Source: Candidatus Edwardsbacteria bacterium
Lineage (GTDB): Bacteria; Edwardsbacteria; AC1; EtOH8
Direction: 5' to 3'
DNA: 39,667 nt
Assembly (NCBI GenBank): GCA_031082425.1
Contig: JAVHLB010000015.1
Span: 1-39,667 of the forward strand
Shown: one piece after another, positions 15,161 through 23,121 of the stretch
Layout of the letters: every line of letters begins with the position of its first letter
Position numbering within the stretch: the first letter of the stretch is position 1
The notes under the pieces: generated by a model
Database searches by the model: none
Told to the model about the DNA's origin: nothing
The model's input: the letters and a program-made list of their open reading frames with translations, nothing else
Position numbers and translations under genes: made by a program

Positions 15161-16010
15161 TTACGGCTGTTTAATCAATCTGTAATTAGCTATCAACAGC
15201 TCGCGGTAAATCCTTCCGTTGGGATTCTTGCCGTTGATACCCTTCTGCCGGCTGACCTCTACCATGGGGAATCCTTTGTAAAGCCGGCGGATCACCGGGG
15301 AGTCGTCGTAGGACAGCAGAAAGCGTCCGCGCAGGTTGCCCAGCATCTTTCTCAGTCCCTGGTGGTCGAAAGCGGCGGTGCTGGTCACCTGATACCCGGC
15401 GCCCTTGCTGTAAGGAGGGTCGCAGTAGAAGAAGGTGGCCTGCGAATCGTACCTCTGCAGGATCCTTTTGAAGTCCTGATTCTCTATAAGAACCTTGTCC
15501 AGGCGCTTATGGATGTCCCGGATCTGCGGAATTATGTTCATGGTGCTGCGCCCGGCGCTGCTCTCTCCGTTGACGGAGGTGCCGAAGTTTTCGCCGCCGG
15601 CTCCAAACGATTTTCTGATCAGGAACAGGAACCGTGCCGCCCGCTGAATATCTGTCATGCCTTCACGTTTCAGTATCCGGGTGAACATCTCCCGACTGGT
15701 AAGCAAAAAAGCCATCTCCCGCACAAGCTCCTCGGGATGGTACTTTGCCACCAGGAAGAGATTGACCAGACGGCCGTCAAGGTCGTTGTAGATCTCGGAT
15801 CTCGCCCAGCGATCCTTGTAAAAAAGAACCCACCCTGCGCCGCCGAACGGCTCAACGTAGATCTTAATGTCCTGCGGAATGTGCCTGGAGATCTTTTCTC
15901 TTAAAAGACGTTTGCCCCCTATCCAGGAGATTAAATACTTTGCTCTCGGCAGCGCCTTACTGCGCGAGACCCCCCCCCCTGCCTAAGTGTGGTTCGTGGT
16001 TGTGGTCCAT
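15161..16010 (-). CDS. Dam-type adenine methyltransferase behind an out-of-frame G10 tract
   Basis: A D12-class N6-adenine DNA methyltransferase. The frame open up to 15982 contains GGK, motif I EPFGGAG and motif IV DPPY in the Dam-like order. It has no ATG, GTG or TTG before a GTG at 15751, which lies after motif I. An ATG at 16010, with AAAGGGA upstream, reads 10 codons and then enters a run of ten G (15970-15979 on the complement). With ten G it stops after eight more codons; with nine it joins the methyltransferase frame, giving 282 aa with motifs at residues 31-33, 53-59 and 197-200. That length fits Dam (278 aa). Either the gene is phase-variable and currently off, or the tract is miscounted. 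It is last in the leftward late operon. Confidence 0.85.
15970..15979 (-). repeat. Homopolymer tract (G10 on the coding strand)
   Basis: Ten consecutive C on the plus strand, read as G10 near codon 11 of the methyltransferase. Homopolymers of this length are typical slipped-strand sites. It is the longest G/C homopolymer I see in the window. Confidence 0.9.
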
Positions 16011-16064
16011 GGTTTCCCTTTCTTTTTGGTGTTGGTAATATCCCGCACGTATTTCGCGCAGGGT

Positions 16065-16643
16065 TTATTTTTTTTGCTCGATGTAATCGATCACGTCCCG
16101 CTCTATGCCCTCAAGGTCGCCGGCGGTGATCTTGAGGAACGGCCGGGCCGGGATATTCATGTCAACCGAGTGGGCCTTGACCGTGGTCACGCCGGTGGCC
16201 ACCAGCGTGCGGGCCTGGTATTTTTTTTCGGTCTTCTTGGAGGTCCGTTCCTCCCGGCCGTAAACATTGCGGCTCTTCACCCGGCGGGTGTGCTGGGGAA
16301 TAGCCACCGTGCCGTCGAACCCGAACTGGTGCGCTGCGGCGTAGTACTTATTGGTGCCGACCACGGCCTGGTCGTTGTCGGACCGCTCGGATATGGAATT
16401 CTTGAGCTGGCCGGAGACCACCAGGATGCGGCCGGGCCAGTGCCCTTTGCGCCGCCGGGCATCCTTGGTGCCGTCGCTCAGATCATCCCATCCCGGCCGG
16501 CCGCCGACAGCGAAGTTCTGCTCCACCGCATCGTGAATGTCGGCCGCTATCCGCCGCATCAGCGGCCGCCGGTCGGACAACTTTGCCAGCATGTGCCGAA
16601 TGTACTTTTGGGCTTTGTCGTTTATCACTGTAAAGGTGATCAT
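16065..16643 (-). CDS. Mu gpG-like virion morphogenesis protein
   Basis: A 192-aa protein of the phage virion morphogenesis family (PF05069). It has the usual parts: an N-terminal helical region, FAVGGRPGWDDLSDGTKDARR, GRILVVSGQLKNSI, VGTNKYYAAAHQFG and the closing IPARPFLKIT. In Mu-like phages it acts in head assembly and head-tail joining. It lies between the gpF-like gene and the methyltransferase in the leftward late operon. Confidence 0.9.
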   Translation of the reverse strand: MITFTVINDKAQKYIRHMLAKLSDRRPLMRRIAADIHDAVEQNFAVGGRPGWDDLSDGTKDARRRKGHWPGRILVVSGQLKNSISERSDNDQAVVGTNKYYAAAHQFGFDGTVAIPQHTRRVKSRNVYGREERTSKKTEKKYQARTLVATGVTTVKAHSVDMNIPARPFLKITAGDLEGIERDVIDYIEQKK

Positions 16644-16647
16644 GCGG

Positions 16648-16800
16648 TCAGTCCCTTATCACTTCGCGGTTGGTGACCTTGAGCGGGCCGCCGCATTTAT
16701 CACAGGGCCGGCTGCGAATGTACTGGAGCATGGCGTCGTCGCAGCTGGTCTTGAAATCGCAGTTCTTGTTCTGGCAGGAAAGTTCAATGTAGATCGGCAT
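16648..16800 (-). CDS. 50-aa zinc-ribbon protein, translationally coupled
   Basis: A 50-aa protein with CQNKNC, a further C at position 20 and PCDKCGG, giving a likely zinc site. Its ATG overlaps the gpF-like stop as TGATG, and its stop lies four bases before the gpG-like start, so it is clearly part of the operon. In size and cysteine content it recalls Mu Com, the zinc-binding translational activator of mom, but cysteine spacing differs and no mom gene is present. It lies two genes upstream of the methyltransferase. Confidence 0.7.
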   Translation of the reverse strand: MPIYIELSCQNKNCDFKTSCDDAMLQYIRSRPCDKCGGPLKVTNREVIRD

Positions 16801-17633
16801 CAGACGGCGTTTTCTTTAAGATAGCGGTTATAAATATCCATTAGGTCGGGCGGATATTTGCTCAAATCCGGCTTCCAGGCGGCCATGCCCGGGTTGTAGT
16901 TGAACCCGGGATCCGGCGCCATGGTAATAATTTCCCCGGTCTGTTCGTTGCGGAACTTGAACACCGTCACCGGGACCACCTCGCCGGTGCGTCCGGAAGC
17001 CAGCACCTCGTTCTCCTGCAAAAGCCCGGCCGAAGAGATCACGGTCAGCCCCAGACGCTTTACGTCGGCCGCGCTCAGCGCCCGCACGCTGCAGCGGCAA
17101 CCCCAGCCGTTGGGCGGATAGTGCGTCTTCCAGAAGGGATCGTTGGCCCAGAACACCAGGCCGTCCAGCCTGGCGTGCGCCGGCCGGGTGACCGAATCCA
17201 TCACCGCCACGTATTGCAGGTAGGGCCTGGCATCCGCGTTGGCCATCTGCTGTTCCCACCGGCCGGCGTTGTAGGCCGACTGGATGTTCTGGTTGTATAT
17301 CAGCTGGAGCCGCCAGGGAGATCCCATCTGCACCACCTGGCCGCTCTCCGTCTGCCCCTGGCCCCACCAGCCCTTGCTTTGCAGGATGGGATCCAGGTTC
17401 TTTCGGAACTGCTGCAGGGTCAGCCCGTCGTCCAGGGCTTTCTGCAGCTCGGTCTTAATGTCCCGCAAAATATCCAGCCGGGTGACCTTAGAGACGGTGA
17501 AGGCATAGCTGTTGGCCTCCTGCCAGGTTTCGTACCAGTCCCAGGAAATGGTATAGCCCTTGGCCCTGAAATATTCCACGGCCTTTTCCGGAGAAAGGCC
17601 TATGGCGAAGGAAAGATCTATTTGCTCGGGCAT
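16800..17633 (-). CDS. Mu gpF-like minor head protein
   Basis: A 277-aa protein of the phage head morphogenesis family (PF04233; Mu F, SPP1 gp7). The diagnostic C-terminal motif is present: RPAHARLDGLVFWANDPFWK followed by HYPPNGWGCRC at residues 171-181. It is thought to act at the portal during head assembly. It follows the portal block in the leftward operon and overlaps the next gene by one base. Confidence 0.92.
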   Translation of the reverse strand: MPEQIDLSFAIGLSPEKAVEYFRAKGYTISWDWYETWQEANSYAFTVSKVTRLDILRDIKTELQKALDDGLTLQQFRKNLDPILQSKGWWGQGQTESGQVVQMGSPWRLQLIYNQNIQSAYNAGRWEQQMANADARPYLQYVAVMDSVTRPAHARLDGLVFWANDPFWKTHYPPNGWGCRCSVRALSAADVKRLGLTVISSAGLLQENEVLASGRTGEVVPVTVFKFRNEQTGEIITMAPDPGFNYNPGMAAWKPDLSKYPPDLMDIYNRYLKENAV

Positions 17634-17636
17634 GAC

Positions 17637-17930
17637 CTAACCCTCCGTGATGTTAGAGTGGAAGCGGTCGTGCAGTTCGCCCAGCTTGCCTTTGTTCCAG
17701 CCTTCGACGATGGTGAAGTACCCGGTGACCCGGGTGATGTGCAGCACATCGCGGCCGCCGACGGTTTGGGCTTTGATGGTTTCCCAGTCGTTCTCGGCAA
17801 TGGCCTGGTGCGTGGCGCGAACGGTCACGCCGTGTTTTTTGTTGGTGATCACCATGGCGGCAGCTTCCTCCAGGAATTCGTAGACGTTGGGCTCGGCCAG
17901 CAGTTTTTCCCTGAGCGCCTGCATATCCAT
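17637..17930 (-). CDS. NrdD C-terminus-like (glycyl-radical-like) small protein
   Basis: A 97-aa protein. Its C-terminal 40 residues contain TRVTGYFTIVEGWNKGKLGE followed by LHDR, which closely follows the end of class III (anaerobic) ribonucleotide reductases, where the glycine in RVTGY carries the radical; here it is G70. The catalytic barrel is absent, so it cannot be a reductase alone. The N-terminal part (VYEFLEEAAAMVITNKKHGV) is unlike NrdD. It lies between portal and gpF-like genes with no gap. It might repair or replace a host glycyl-radical domain (as YfiD/GrcA does for PflB), or use the fold structurally. The resemblance is visible; the function is inference. Confidence 0.6.
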   Translation of the reverse strand: MDMQALREKLLAEPNVYEFLEEAAAMVITNKKHGVTVRATHQAIAENDWETIKAQTVGGRDVLHITRVTGYFTIVEGWNKGKLGELHDRFHSNITEG

Positions 17931-19649
17931 CTACTTGCCGGCGTTAAGCCGCCCCCACACCTTGCCGATGAACACCGCCCGCGATAGCTTCTCCTGCAGT
18001 GCGCTGTCGTCCATGTTCGGGAATATCCCGGCCAGCTTGCCCAGCACCTCGGAGAAGTCCTTGCCCTGGTTGATCAGCTCCACCACCGGCAGCAGCATCT
18101 TGTCGGCCTGGGCCTGCATCTCCGGTTTCTGGCCCCGGGCCATGGTGTCGATCTCTGTTTGATCGGAAACGGCAGACACTACGGCTTCGGAAAAGGCTTT
18201 GAGTTTTTCGGTGTCGGTGATGTTGTCTATGCTTATTTTTGCCTGCGCCTGCACGATGCGCTGTGCGGCGTTCTCGGGGATACCCACCGCCGTCAGCAGT
18301 TCCATGGCCGCCGGCCCGCTGATCGTTTTGGCCGATATGCCCATCAGCACCGATACGGCCGCCTGAATCTGTGCGCCGTTCAGCGGGGCCTCGGCCGCCG
18401 GTTCCGCCGGCATGCTGGGCATCCCCGGAAATACCATGCCCGGCTGTCCTGTCTGCGGCCGCGTTACTTCGAAATCGCCATCCTCGAACCCGTACTCTCT
18501 CTGGAAGTACTGCTTGGTGAACTGCACCTGTCCGGTGGCGGCCAGCTTGCTGTCCCGCTCGGCCAGGGCGGAATCCACATCCTCCTCGGCGTACATCGAA
18601 AACTTCGGCCGGTCTCCGGAAGCGAAGTTAATCTCGTATATCCAGCCGATCATGCGGTTCAGAACCTTTTCCACCAGCTTGCAGTCGCTGTCCACCACGT
18701 TCTGGCGGACCTCCATGTGGGCTGTGGTGGCGGCATAGCTGCCGCCCTCCACCTGGGTGGTAAGGTTCTGCCCCAGCACGGCGATGGACATTTCCGATTT
18801 GCAGTAGCCCAGCAGCCGATCGTAAACATCCACGCTGCCGGTCTTGCCGCCCGGCTCCTTGATATCCAGGCTGGCGTCTTCCGGGATCACGGCGATGGCG
18901 TCCTGCACCATGGCTTCCAGGTCGTCGGCGATCTTGTCTATCTCTGCTTTCTGCGCCCCGCGCGGGTGCTTGCCCACCAGCCAGGGCATGCCGTACTTTT
19001 CGGTGAACACCACCCAGAACTTAAGCCCGCCTTTTTTAAAGGTGGCCGGCCAGAAACAACGGGACAGCACGGGAAAGCCGTAGGGGTTGGTGTAGGAGGC
19101 CTCGTGCTGTGCCAGCAGGAATTTGCGGTCGGGCAGGGCCTCGCCGTTCACCCAGTTCTCCTTGGTGCGGAATCTCAACTGGTTCTCCGGATCGAACACA
19201 AACCAGTTCTGGGGTTTTCCCACTACGGCCCGTGGCAGCACGTACTGGCCCACCTGTTCCCACATCACCTCGGACACCTGATAGCCGTACAGCGGGGCGT
19301 CCAATATCTCGGAGATGATCTGATCCAGATCCAGGTTGTTAAAGCAGTCCTCGATTATTTTCGCCTGCCGGCTTTTAGCCTTGCCCCGGTCTATGGCCCA
19401 GTTTAGGGCCTTGGTCCCGCTCTTGCGGCTGGTGACGCAGCCGCCCAGATGGGCATCCACCTGCAGCTCGGAATAGGTGTCGATATCCTTGCCCATCTTT
19501 TTAAGCACCGGATCGGGATTAGGCAGGTATCCCAGCAGGGAGGCATAATCTATCGACCGCCGGCGGGTGGCGATCTCGGACGAGATCGGAGCCGTGTTCT
19601 CGGACAGATCTATGGCGGTGTGGGGGTTGATCCAGATCTTTCTGCTCAT
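17931..19649 (-). CDS. Portal protein (Mu gp29-like, DUF935)
   Basis: A 572-aa protein. Features of the DUF935 portal family are visible: EIATRRRSIDYASLLGYLPNPDPVL near the N terminus, SELQVDAHLGGCVTSRKSG, LISEILDAPLYGY-type segment (IISEILDAPLYGYQVSEVMW), VFTEKYGMPWLVGKHPRGA, and SIAVLGQNLTTQ. The C-terminal part is helical and alanine-rich. The portal is the DNA channel at the capsid vertex and the terminase dock. It follows the large terminase by two bases. Confidence 0.94.
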   Translation of the reverse strand: MSRKIWINPHTAIDLSENTAPISSEIATRRRSIDYASLLGYLPNPDPVLKKMGKDIDTYSELQVDAHLGGCVTSRKSGTKALNWAIDRGKAKSRQAKIIEDCFNNLDLDQIISEILDAPLYGYQVSEVMWEQVGQYVLPRAVVGKPQNWFVFDPENQLRFRTKENWVNGEALPDRKFLLAQHEASYTNPYGFPVLSRCFWPATFKKGGLKFWVVFTEKYGMPWLVGKHPRGAQKAEIDKIADDLEAMVQDAIAVIPEDASLDIKEPGGKTGSVDVYDRLLGYCKSEMSIAVLGQNLTTQVEGGSYAATTAHMEVRQNVVDSDCKLVEKVLNRMIGWIYEINFASGDRPKFSMYAEEDVDSALAERDSKLAATGQVQFTKQYFQREYGFEDGDFEVTRPQTGQPGMVFPGMPSMPAEPAAEAPLNGAQIQAAVSVLMGISAKTISGPAAMELLTAVGIPENAAQRIVQAQAKISIDNITDTEKLKAFSEAVVSAVSDQTEIDTMARGQKPEMQAQADKMLLPVVELINQGKDFSEVLGKLAGIFPNMDDSALQEKLSRAVFIGKVWGRLNAGK

Positions 19650-19651
19650 GG

Positions 19652-21055
19652 TTAATAGCCTTTCATAATTCTTGAACTATCGCGGCGCCGGCGGGTGGTG
19701 ACAGTTATGATCCCGGCCTTGGATCCCAGCCCGGCGGCGTGCTTGCCCAGGGCCAGGGCCCAGAAGCGGTCGGCGTGGCCCCGGGCCTCGCTGGCCGTCA
19801 CGTCGAACCGGACGTTACCGGCGGCGGTGGTGACCTTGCGGATGCTGTGCAGATCCTCCCGGATATCGAATTCGTCGGGGACGATCAGCATTCTATCGTC
19901 CATGCCGTTCTTCACGCCGAAGGCCATCTCCTCCTTGGACGAATTGCTGAAGGTGACGGCCTCCACCCGGTATTTGCCGAAGGCGTCCTGGGCCTCTTCG
20001 GCCAGCTGCATCCCTATGCCGGTGTTGTCTATGCAGGCCCGACGCAGGCGGGGATGGGCCAGCGCCGAATACAACGCCTCGCGCTGGTGCTTGAAGGGCG
20101 TCTTCTCCATCACCTTGAACATGCGGGTGTACAGGGCGTTGCCCAGATGTTCCAGCACCCACATAACCGACAGATCCTTGCGGCGGCCCACGTCGTAGCC
20201 CAGGTACAGATCGCCGGTGGTGTCTTCCAACGGCATCAGGCAATGCTTGTCTTCGCAGTCGGCGATCATTTCGTAGGGCAAAAAGGCGCTGGCCTCGTCC
20301 ACCGCTATGCAGCAGTATTCCTGCAGCCAGGTGTTCTCGTCCACGCAATCGTTCCGCAGATCCTCCAGCCAGGCCGCCTTTTCTTCCGCCGTGGCTTTTT
20401 TCTGCATGATCTTGTCCAGCAGCCCTTCGTCCACCGCTTTCTGAATGGGGACGGTGTGCAGTTTCCAGGAGAGCTTGCCTTTTTTTATGTCTTCGATGGA
20501 ACGGTAGAACCGGCAGTTGGTGCCGTTGTGGGTGGAAAGGATCCGCAACGGGTGTCCCCAGGTGATCGCCGGGCGGGCGGCGGCCCACATCCGGTCGGGG
20601 TCGTCGTGCCAGGCGAACTCGTCCAGCACCACCTTGCCGCCCTTAGATCGAAATGCCTTGGGGTTGGACGACAGGGCGTGGATCTTGCGGCCGCTGGCGA
20701 ACTCTATGACGAAGGTCTTGATGTCCCGGGCGGGATCCAGCAGAACCTGGCCCCGGCTTTCGGCCACCGCATGGAACACCTTGACCCACATCTCGCAGTA
20801 GGAGATGTATTCCTTGGCGGCCGATTCGTCGGCCGACGAGAACCATACCGCCGGCACCGTGCCGGCCACGCAGTCGCGCACGTCCTCGTAGCTCTGGATG
20901 TAGGTGGCGCCTATGCGCCGGGACTTTTCCCAGATCTTGATCGGGCTGCGGTCGTTTAGCCATTCGGTCTGATACGGCAAAAAATATCCCGGGGCAAGCT
21001 TGCCGGGAATGCCGGCGGCGGCCGGAGCGGCCGCCTTTTTATTTTTTGGACTCAT
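19652..21055 (-). CDS. Terminase large subunit (Mu gp28-like)
   Basis: A 467-aa packaging motor. The ATPase has a Walker A-like SRRIGATY at residues 45-52 and Walker B VVLDEFAWHD around 142-151; the nuclease domain begins at LYLGYDVGRRKDLSVMWV with its metal-binding aspartate. The N terminus is rich in lysine and alanine. In Mu-like phages it cuts packaged DNA past the prophage ends (headful packaging), so virions carry host flanks. It overlaps the small subunit gene by ATGA. Confidence 0.94.
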   Translation of the reverse strand: MSPKNKKAAAPAAAGIPGKLAPGYFLPYQTEWLNDRSPIKIWEKSRRIGATYIQSYEDVRDCVAGTVPAVWFSSADESAAKEYISYCEMWVKVFHAVAESRGQVLLDPARDIKTFVIEFASGRKIHALSSNPKAFRSKGGKVVLDEFAWHDDPDRMWAAARPAITWGHPLRILSTHNGTNCRFYRSIEDIKKGKLSWKLHTVPIQKAVDEGLLDKIMQKKATAEEKAAWLEDLRNDCVDENTWLQEYCCIAVDEASAFLPYEMIADCEDKHCLMPLEDTTGDLYLGYDVGRRKDLSVMWVLEHLGNALYTRMFKVMEKTPFKHQREALYSALAHPRLRRACIDNTGIGMQLAEEAQDAFGKYRVEAVTFSNSSKEEMAFGVKNGMDDRMLIVPDEFDIREDLHSIRKVTTAAGNVRFDVTASEARGHADRFWALALGKHAAGLGSKAGIITVTTRRRRDSSRIMKGY

Positions 21056-21465
21056 GATAACTGCTTAAGGGCATCTTCGACCGTCTTAACCAGGTCGGCG
21101 CTGCCCGGCTCCTTGCCGGATTCGTTGTCCCGTTGCTTGGCGATCTGCTCGTAGTCCTTTACTTTTATCAGCTGGGGAATGATCCGGGTAAGGGTGTACA
21201 GCCGATTGGCGTCGACCGGAATGTTGTTTGCCATGTCCTCCCGGATCTTTTTAAGCAGCAGCCGGCCGAACTCGTAAAGCTCCTCGTGGAACGACTGCTT
21301 GCTTTTTAAATAGGCGCCGCGTTTGATCTCCCAGTCCCCGGCGTCCTTCCAGGAGCGGATGGTCTTTTCGTTCGCCCGCAGGCGGGAGGCGATCTCGGCG
21401 ATGGTCAGCTGGTCTATGACATACATCCGTTCCGCCTCGGCCCCGTAAAGCTGCTGCTTAGACAT
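21052..21465 (-). CDS. Terminase small subunit (Mu gp27-like, DUF1804)
   Basis: A 137-aa protein. A HTH near the N terminus (QLTIAEIASRLRANEKTIRSW, the pattern of DUF1804) is followed by KDAGDWEIKRGAYLKSKQSF and a helical oligomerisation region. It should bind phage DNA and hand it to the large subunit, whose gene it overlaps by four bases. Confidence 0.88.
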   Translation of the reverse strand: MSKQQLYGAEAERMYVIDQLTIAEIASRLRANEKTIRSWKDAGDWEIKRGAYLKSKQSFHEELYEFGRLLLKKIREDMANNIPVDANRLYTLTRIIPQLIKVKDYEQIAKQRDNESGKEPGSADLVKTVEDALKQLS

Positions 21466-21721
21466 GGAAACCCGCCTCCCTAAGATCGGCCTCGATCTTG
21501 GCTATCAATTGGCGCAGGATCTTAAGCTCGGCGTGAATGACCTTGAGCCTCTCCATGGATTCGCCGGCCTTGTCCGCCTCCAACGACAGGGCGTCTATGT
21601 AATAGGCCGGAAGATACCGGCGGATAATGGCCACCAGCCCGGAGATCTCCAGTTCCAGCTTGCCGCATTTTTCCCTGGCCACCGCCAGCTGCCCCTTTAG
21701 TTGCATCAGTTCGGGATTCAT
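21458..21721 (-). CDS. Small coiled-coil protein
   Basis: An 87-aa, almost entirely helical protein with heptad-like leucines (QLKGQLAVAREKCGKLELEI and LKVIHAELKILRQLIAKIE). Mu-like phages carry similar small helical proteins (gp25/gp26 position) upstream of the terminase genes. Function unknown. It overlaps both neighbours. Confidence 0.7.
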   Translation of the reverse strand: MNPELMQLKGQLAVAREKCGKLELEISGLVAIIRRYLPAYYIDALSLEADKAGESMERLKVIHAELKILRQLIAKIEADLREAGFHV

Positions 21722-21987
21722 CTTCCGCCTTCCTTTTTAATCATTGGACAATATTGGTTGCTGTCTATCTTCTGCTCCATGCGCCCCAGTATCCCGGAAA
21801 GGTATTGCAGGGTCTCGGTCTGGTCCTTGAGCACTTTCATGGTCTCCTGTTCGCGGGCCTGCATGCCGTTGATCATCTGAGTGAACAGAGAGATCTGTCC
21901 GCGATGGTAAAAGAACCAGATCAAAAATATCAGGGCGTTGATCCCCAGGTTCAATATCAGCTTTAACAAAAACGACGATTCGGCCAT
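21718..21987 (-). CDS. Small membrane protein (DUF2730-like position)
   Basis: An 89-aa protein from the ATG at 21987, chosen for its AAGGAG site; a longer frame to 22032 lacks one. One membrane segment (about residues 6-26) is followed by a charged coiled coil. In size and position it resembles the DUF2730 proteins (Mu gp25-like) that head the terminase cluster. It is the first gene of the leftward late operon. Confidence 0.7.
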   Translation of the reverse strand: MAESSFLLKLILNLGINALIFLIWFFYHRGQISLFTQMINGMQAREQETMKVLKDQTETLQYLSGILGRMEQKIDSNQYCPMIKKEGGR

Positions 21988-22089
21988 TAAGGCTCCTTGT
22001 TGGTGTTGCGCTTGGCGATCTACAATCGCCAAGAGTGTAATCTATATTAAAGGGCTTTGATAAATAAACCTTTTAGGAAACCGTTTATT
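21988..22089. promoter_or_regulatory. Divergent late control region
   Basis: The short space between the two late operons. It contains the 9-bp dyad at 22011-22033 and TATATT (22042-22047), a possible -10 for the rightward operon. No consensus -35 box is seen on either side, which suits promoters that need an activator. Confidence 0.55.
22011..22033. promoter_or_regulatory. Perfect dyad, candidate activator site
   Basis: CTTGGCGAT (22011-22019) and ATCGCCAAG (22025-22033) are exact inverted repeats around five bases. The dyad sits between divergent late operons, where a dimeric Mor-type activator could serve both. A leader hairpin is the alternative. Confidence 0.6.
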
Positions 22090-22125
22090 ATGCACCGGGC
22101 AATGATATTGAATATAATCCGCACC

Positions 22126-22584
22126 ATGGCACAGCGCATAAGCAACATCATCATCCACTGCAGCGATTCGGTGTTCGGAGACGTCAACGAGATCCGCAAG
22201 TGGCACCTGGCCCGGGGATGGCGGGAGGTGGGGTACCATTTCGTGATCCTTAACGGGCTGATCCAGCCGAACTTCTTTTTGGACGCGCTGGACGGATCCA
22301 TTGAGGCCGGCCGGTATATCAACTCCGACAGCCTGCTGGACGACAACGAGGCCGGAGCGCACACCCTGGGCTATAACGCAAGGTCCATAGGTATCTGCCT
22401 GGTAGGCAAAAAGAAGTTTACCGCCAAGCAGATGAATTCCCTGCTGACCCTGGTCCGCCAGCTTAAGCTGCGGTACATGATCCCGGTCAAAAACATCCTG
22501 GGCCACAACGAAACGCCCTCCGGCAAAGCCGAAGGTAAAACTTGCCCCAACTTTCGGGTGGCAAGAATAAGAGAACAAATATAA
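22126..22584 (+). CDS. N-acetylmuramoyl-L-alanine amidase (endolysin)
   Basis: A 152-aa T7-lysozyme-like amidase that cleaves the MurNAc-L-Ala bond. Zinc ligands are H11 (NIIIHCSDS), H127 (ILGHNE) and C140 (KTCPNF). The core GWREVGYHFVILNGLI and the segment GYNARSIGICLVG are typical of the Amidase_2 family. The start at 22126 fits the family; an ATG at 22090 with AGGA upstream is an alternative. There is no signal peptide, so export needs the holin that follows. It is the first gene of the rightward late operon. Confidence 0.92.
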   Translation: MAQRISNIIIHCSDSVFGDVNEIRKWHLARGWREVGYHFVILNGLIQPNFFLDALDGSIEAGRYINSDSLLDDNEAGAHTLGYNARSIGICLVGKKKFTAKQMNSLLTLVRQLKLRYMIPVKNILGHNETPSGKAEGKTCPNFRVARIREQI

Positions 22585-22596
22585 GGGGAGACGATC

Positions 22597-23112
22597 ATGC
22601 AAACACCCGCCATGGAATTCTTTCAAGCCTACCAGGCAAGATCCCGCAAAAACATTTTGGCCATCCTGGCCGCCTCGATCATCCTTTTGGTTCTGGCGGT
22701 GCTGCCGCTGTGGGCCCAGCAGTCGCCGACTGCCGTCCCGCCCCTTAACGAATCGCTGGCCGGATTCTTCCAACGGTTCGTAGCCCCTATCCTGACCGCC
22801 TTTTTAATGGGCATGGTCTCGATCCTGATAGGCTACCTGTCCAAAAAGTTCAAGACCGACGCCCTGTACCAGAACCGCGAACTGATCAACAAGATCGTCC
22901 TGGGCGGCATATCCTACGCCGAGGAGCAGGCCTACAAGGCCATCAAGAACAATAAAAAGATCGACGGCCAAAACAAGATGATACTGGCGGTGTCGTTCAT
23001 CCTGGAACAAATGCCGTCGCTGTCGGCCGACCAGGCCGAGCGCCTGGTGGAAAGCCTGCTGGCCCAGATCAAGGGCGTGGGCGCCAGCAAAGACCTGGCC
23101 GTCGGCCAGTAG
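22597..23112 (+). CDS. Holin-like protein (LLH type)
   Basis: A 171-aa protein with two hydrophobic segments (about residues 20-40 and 58-80) and a charged C-terminal domain reading GGISYAEEQAYKAIKNNKK and ILEQMPSLSADQAERLVESL, the pattern of LL-H-type holins. It would permeabilise the inner membrane and release the amidase encoded 12 bases upstream. A GGGGAG site supports the start. The stretch between the two hydrophobic segments has a PLWAQQS motif that could also be read as a signal-peptide end. Confidence 0.75.
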   Translation: MQTPAMEFFQAYQARSRKNILAILAASIILLVLAVLPLWAQQSPTAVPPLNESLAGFFQRFVAPILTAFLMGMVSILIGYLSKKFKTDALYQNRELINKIVLGGISYAEEQAYKAIKNNKKIDGQNKMILAVSFILEQMPSLSADQAERLVESLLAQIKGVGASKDLAVGQ

Positions 23113-23121
23113 GCCAAGGCA

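Noticed and set aside
15161..15751. Methyltransferase as a short 196-aa gene starting at GTG 15751
   Set aside because: Motif I and GGK lie upstream in the same open frame, so this start would give an inactive fragment.
15143..15904. 253-codon plus-strand frame
   Set aside because: Opposite the methyltransferase, whose GGK, EPFGGAG and DPPY motifs fix the coding strand.
17637..17930. Complete anaerobic ribonucleotide reductase
   Set aside because: At 97 aa only the C-terminal glycyl-radical-like segment is present.
18159..19406. 415-codon plus-strand frame opposite the portal gene
   Set aside because: It is the antisense shadow of a well-supported portal gene in GC-rich DNA; histidine/glycine-rich with no motif.
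19739..20959. 406-codon plus-strand frame opposite the large terminase
   Set aside because: Antisense shadow; terminase motifs are on the minus strand.
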